Of a stretch of 8,735 nucleotides of DNA, positions 6,608 through 8,735 are shown one piece after another. Every line of letters starts with the position of its first letter. Position 1 is the first letter of the stretch. The DNA is from Anaerobacillus sp. Its GTDB lineage: Bacteria; Bacillota; Bacilli; Bacillales_H; Anaerobacillaceae. The stretch covers positions 1-8,735 of the forward strand of contig SKOL01000504.1 in the NCBI GenBank assembly GCA_007120055.1. The letters run 5' to 3'. Under the pieces are notes generated by a model that saw only the letters and a program-made list of their open reading frames with translations, was not told the DNA's origin and ran no database searches. The position numbers and the translations under genes were made by a program.

Positions 6608-6614
6608 TGTCGAA
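6608..6614 (+). promoter_or_regulatory. Perfect Spo0A-box match (TGTCGAA) upstream of the KinB-like gene
   Basis: TGTCGAA at 6608-6614, in the wider context TTGTCGAAAAA, equals the consensus 0A box. It lies between the candidate -10 element at 6653-6658 and the kinase start, so a bound Spo0A~P would sit downstream of the transcription start. A 7-base match can occur by chance; its placement next to a sporulation kinase raises its value. Confidence 0.4.
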
Positions 6615-6652
6615 AAATGAGAAAATATCAATAAAATTGTTACTTTTTTACT

Positions 6653-6658
6653 ATTATA
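6653..6658 (-). promoter_or_regulatory. Candidate sigma-A -10 element for the KinB-like gene
   Basis: The minus strand reads TATAAT here, preceded directly by TG. It is about 82 bases before the TTG start. The -35 position at 16-18 bases spacing has only poor matches (tacaaa, ctacaa), so promoter identity rests on the -10 hexamer in a very AT-rich stretch. Confidence 0.35.
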
Positions 6659-6763
6659 CAATTTTAAAACATTAATTTGTAGAAAAAAATTACAATTTAT
6701 GAAATTTGTAATATCTTTGTAAGATTTATATGGAAATCTCTCATTTTTTTATATAGCAAGTGG

Positions 6764-6917
6764 GACGGTGCCCGTCATCAAGGTTTTGTATGAAAAAGGC
6801 GAATGATTTCGTGAACGAGCCTCTGAGATTCGGAAGAAGGTCACAGCGAAGTGAGGGAAATCATTTGCCTTTTCCACATTAAATGGTGGCGGTACTTCGC
6901 CATGAAGGTTTTGTATG
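6764..6917. repeat. Structured intergenic repeat, copy B (small hairpin, linker, long hairpin, small hairpin, linker)
   Basis: In order: GACGG/CCGTC mini-hairpin (about 6764-6776); linker AAGGTTTTGTATG (6780-6792); a 16-bp stem pairing 6794-6809 with 6858-6873 around a 48-nt terminal region (6810-6857); a second mini-hairpin TGGCG/CGCCA (6887-6891 with 6898-6902); and a second AAGGTTTTGTATG (6905-6917). The terminal region has the same length and conserved blocks as copy A at 3057-3104, while the stem differs at three positions with paired changes on both arms. It occupies the middle of the 511-base gene-free stretch 6592-7102. In the rest of that stretch only AT-rich DNA, the kinase promoter region and a weak 8-bp hairpin (6939-6946 with 6957-6964) were seen. 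Confidence 0.8.
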
Positions 6918-7102
6918 TAAAACAAACACTAGTAGGGTTTAGATTATTAGCTTTTTTAATCTAAGCTATAGGTAAGAATTCATTTATTTAGCTATTTTCA
7001 AGATCATAATTAGAAAAAATAGTTATAAAAGTGAATAAATCTCCTTAATTAGTAAAAAAATAACATCGGTTTGTATGAATTTGTTTTTAAGGAGATGAAT
7101 GA

Positions 7103-7978
7103 ATGAACAACAGAATATTGAAGTTAATGATTATTTTGCTTTTAGTGGTAGGTGCGCAGCTGTCTGTAGTTGGTGTTGGACATGCGAACGACGTTGAGGA
7201 CCTAGGAAAGGTTGAGCAACAGTGGTGGTGGAAGAAAGACAAAGATCGTGATCCACCAGAAGATTTGCCACGTTTAGGAGATGGTCCTGAAAATCCAGAA
7301 AGAATTCAAGAGCAGCCGATATCGAATATTATTTTGCAACAGCGCTATCCAGAAACGGTTTTTTTACAAGGACCTGAAACAGAAAATAAAATAGCGATCA
7401 CATTTGATGATGGACCGGATCCGCGTTTCTCAGAACAAGTGTTAGATGTCCTAGCAGAATATAATGTACCTGCGACATTTTTCGTCATGGGCTCAAGGGC
7501 GATAGCTTATCCAGAAATTGTGGAGCGTATGATTGGAGACGGCCATATCATCGGAAACCATACGTATTTCCATCCTAACCTTGTCAAAGAGGCCGATTTA
7601 GCTACACTTGAAAGAGAAGTAACTAGAACAGAAGATACCCTTAACGACATTATTGACTATCGAACCAAGCTATTCCGTGCTCCATACGGATTTTTGTATA
7701 ATGAGTTAGTTGAAAAGTTAGCGGAATTGACGTACTCAGTTATCGTTTGGTCCGTCGACTCATTAGATTGGCAAGAAGATCCACCAGAGGTGATTGCCGA
7801 CAACGTTGTTAACAATGTTCACCCAGGAGCAATTATTCTGATGCATGATGGTGGTGATTGGGACGATGACCGCACAAATACAATCGCATCACTACGCGAA
7901 ATCATCCCGACATTACAAGAGCAAGGCTATGAGTTCGTTACCGTTCCAGAATTGTTGAACATCCCGTATCAAAAGTAA
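7103..7978 (+). CDS. Secreted polysaccharide deacetylase (NodB domain), 291 aa
   Basis: ATG at 7103 follows AAGGAG (7089-7094) at 8 bases. Residues 1-28 form a signal peptide ending near GVGHA. Residues 29-90 are a charged, proline-containing linker with an odd WWWKKDKDRD patch. The carbohydrate esterase 4 domain spans about 95-285 and has all five motifs: TFDDGPD (catalytic and metal Asp102/Asp103), GNHTYFHP (zinc His153 and His157), RAPYG (192-196), DSLDW (219-223) and LMHDG with His248. It should remove acetyl groups from N-acetylated sugars outside the membrane. The likely substrate is peptidoglycan or another wall glycan, but it cannot be fixed from sequence. The gene stands alone, with repeats on both sides. 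Confidence 0.93.
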   Translation: MNNRILKLMIILLLVVGAQLSVVGVGHANDVEDLGKVEQQWWWKKDKDRDPPEDLPRLGDGPENPERIQEQPISNIILQQRYPETVFLQGPETENKIAITFDDGPDPRFSEQVLDVLAEYNVPATFFVMGSRAIAYPEIVERMIGDGHIIGNHTYFHPNLVKEADLATLEREVTRTEDTLNDIIDYRTKLFRAPYGFLYNELVEKLAELTYSVIVWSVDSLDWQEDPPEVIADNVVNNVHPGAIILMHDGGDWDDDRTNTIASLREIIPTLQEQGYEFVTVPELLNIPYQK

Positions 7979-8011
7979 GTGAATTATTCACAAGGGATCG
8001 GCCTGTAAATA

Positions 8012-8094
8012 AGTTGCTACGGGAAAGTTCACTTTCTTTAATTGAGCACGCCTGAGCAACTATTTTACATTGATGTTGGTGAAAGTGAACTTTC
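8012..8094. repeat. Inverted repeat, 14-bp arms with a 44-base spacer
   Basis: GAAAGTTCACTTTC at 8023-8036 is the exact reverse complement of 8081-8094. Each arm is also self-complementary (GAAAGT/ACTTTC), so it can fold locally or as one long hairpin. A further 7-bp inverted pair, AGTTGCT (8012-8018) and AGCAACT (8055-8061), interlocks with it. It begins 34 bases after the deacetylase stop. Confidence 0.75.
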
Positions 8095-8097
8095 ATT

Positions 8098-8152
8098 GGT
8101 GTCAGACACCCTTCGTGGACAAATCCCTAAAATGTCCGTCTCCAGTGGACAT
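8098..8152. repeat. Palindrome GGTGTCAGACACC followed by alternative GGACA/TGTCC hairpins
   Basis: GGTGTC-A-GACACC is at 8098-8110. It is followed by GGACA (8117-8121), TGTCC (8133-8137) and GGACA (8147-8151). The middle TGTCC can pair with either flank, giving two mutually exclusive hairpins. Similar GGTGTC(A/T)GACACC-type palindromes are, from general familiarity, frequent between genes of Bacillaceae, so this is probably a dispersed repeat. No protein-like signal was seen in it. Confidence 0.6.
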
Positions 8153-8178
8153 TATAATTATGAATATTTAGTTCTACA

Positions 8179-8209
8179 AAAAAGTTCAAGGTTCTGCCTT
8201 GAGCTTTTT
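8179..8209. terminator. Rho-independent terminator-like hairpin
   Basis: The arms 8179-8191 (aaaaagttcaagg) and 8197-8209 pair over 13 bp with one wobble around a 5-base loop, starting in five A and ending in five T. It may end the deacetylase transcript 200 bases upstream or may have come from another lost gene, since a broken peroxiredoxin starts immediately after it. Confidence 0.8.
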
Positions 8210-8211
8210 CT

Positions 8212-8403
8212 GTTCTACGTTGTGCTGATGGCTATAAAGTGGCAATGCCAGCAAACTGGCCGAACAATGAATTAATCAATGATCAAGTGATTTTACCACC
8301 ACCTGAAGATGTGATGACTGCAAGAGAACGGTTAGAACAAGCAAAGGCATCGAAATTTGATTGTTTAGACTGGTGGTTTTGTTATAAAGACTTACGAAAA
8401 TAA
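8212..8403 (+). pseudogene. Peroxiredoxin (AhpC/TSA, Prx6-like) C-terminal fragment, 63 residues
   Basis: The frame reads [20 protein letters not shown] and ends [15 protein letters not shown] at TAA 8401-8403. [16 protein letters not shown] followed by C-L-D-W-W-F-C is the typical end of long peroxiredoxins. The CX5C spacing equals the Cys207/Cys213 pair known from archaeal Prx6-type enzymes such as that of Aeropyrum pernix. About 63 of an expected 210-240 residues remain; the thioredoxin fold with the peroxidatic Cys (PxxxTxxC) is absent. No start or ribosome binding site is present and the frame closes at TGA 8200-8202 inside the terminator hairpin, so it is a truncated remnant. Its own downstream terminator is intact at 8420-8458. 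Confidence 0.88.
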
Positions 8404-8419
8404 TAGATTCTTTTAATAT

Positions 8420-8458
8420 AAAAAGACGATTGCCCATCCTATGTGCAAACGTCTTTTT
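8420..8458. terminator. Terminator of the peroxiredoxin remnant
   Basis: AAAAAGACG (8420-8428) pairs with 8450-8458, and TTGC (8430-8433) with GCAA (8445-8448), with one A.A mismatch between and an 11-base loop. The stem starts in five A and ends in five T, so it can also serve the minus-strand gene that stops at 8535. Confidence 0.85.
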
Positions 8459-8534
8459 AAAATGTATTAGATATCATCAGTTACAATCAGTTACCTTTAC
8501 TATTATCAAGGTCCCTTTTTGCTGCAACTTATAA

Positions 8535-8735
8535 CTACTTATCCATCATCATTTCACATTTAAAGTTTTTACTTGGCTTTGCTCCAAGTGTATTATGATG
8601 TTCCTCATATTTAGCTCTTGCTTCAGCTACAGTAAGGTCCTCATGTTTTTGTAAAAATTGTCCGAAGTTACATATTTCAGGTGCATTGCCACCATCTTTT
8701 TCTTGTTCCATCGCTAATGTATTTCCTGCGCCAAA
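8535..8735 (-). CDS. Unrecognised Cys-containing protein, C-terminal part (runs off the right edge)
   Basis: The minus-strand frame is open from the window edge to TAG at 8535-8537. It gives 66 residues beginning FGAGNTLAMEQEKDGGNAPE, with a central CNFGQFLQKHEDLTVAEARA, and ending FKCEMMMDK. It is mixed-charge, probably helical in the middle, and has two Cys. An internal ATG (Met9) would give a 58-residue protein, with AGGA 13 bases upstream, which is too far for a convincing start, so the gene probably begins outside the window. No family was recognised. Nothing identifiable lies between the stop and the terminator at 8420-8458 apart from a short direct repeat TCAGTTAC (8477-8484 and 8487-8494). 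Confidence 0.55.
   Translation of the reverse strand, partial: FGAGNTLAMEQEKDGGNAPEICNFGQFLQKHEDLTVAEARAKYEEHHNTLGAKPSKNFKCEMMMDK

Noticed and set aside
8042..8275. Plus-strand open frame of 77 codons
   Set aside because: It runs through the palindromes, the terminator and, out of frame, the peroxiredoxin tail; it has no ribosome binding site or family resemblance.
8477..8494. Direct repeat TCAGTTAC with 10-base period
   Set aside because: Only two short copies in AT-rich DNA; too little to suggest an operator.

Overview
The window looks like chromosome from a low-GC, spore-forming member of the Bacillaceae (a Bacillus, Alkalihalobacillus or Anaerobacillus type). The evidence is AT-rich DNA, strong GGAGG-type ribosome binding sites, GTG and TTG starts, a cytidine deaminase very close to Bacillus Cdd, a KinB-like sporulation histidine kinase, an ECF sigma/anti-sigma module and a NodB-type deacetylase. 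No rRNA, tRNA, CRISPR array, transposase or phage gene was seen. Genus is not resolvable from the sequence alone.

Left part (1-860): the tail of an unidentified gene, a 55-residue XapX-like membrane protein and an intact cytidine deaminase gene, closed by a strong bidirectional terminator. Scarred part (910-2941): five consecutive gene remnants. These are the C-terminal third of an SRAP (YedK/HMCES) protein on the minus strand, abutting the C-terminal two thirds of PhoU, then the first 57 residues of a PhoP response regulator, then the tail of a coiled-coil protein, then a membrane-anchored phosphodiester glycosidase that has lost its LDGGGS core in frame. The geometry fits several independent deletions, or a collapsed assembly. 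A similar scar lies at about 8210, where a terminator hairpin runs straight into the last 63 residues of a peroxiredoxin.

Intact central part (3200-7978): a promoter-like site, an ECF sigma factor, a membrane-bound putative anti-sigma factor and an acidic lipoprotein form a tight operon. It converges on a KinB-like kinase on the minus strand, with a shared terminator between them. After a 0.5 kb gene-free stretch comes a secreted polysaccharide deacetylase. The sigma module, lipoprotein, kinase and deacetylase all fit envelope sensing, sporulation and cell-wall modification.

The most unusual signal is a pair of non-coding repeats (3036-3162 and about 6764-6917). Each has a long hairpin whose stem differs in sequence but keeps its pairing (three compensatory pair changes), a 48-nt terminal region of identical length with conserved blocks, and a linker AAGGTTTTGTAT that occurs three times in the window. 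A second, different palindromic repeat cluster lies at 8012-8152. The right edge carries the end of an unrecognised Cys-containing protein on the minus strand.
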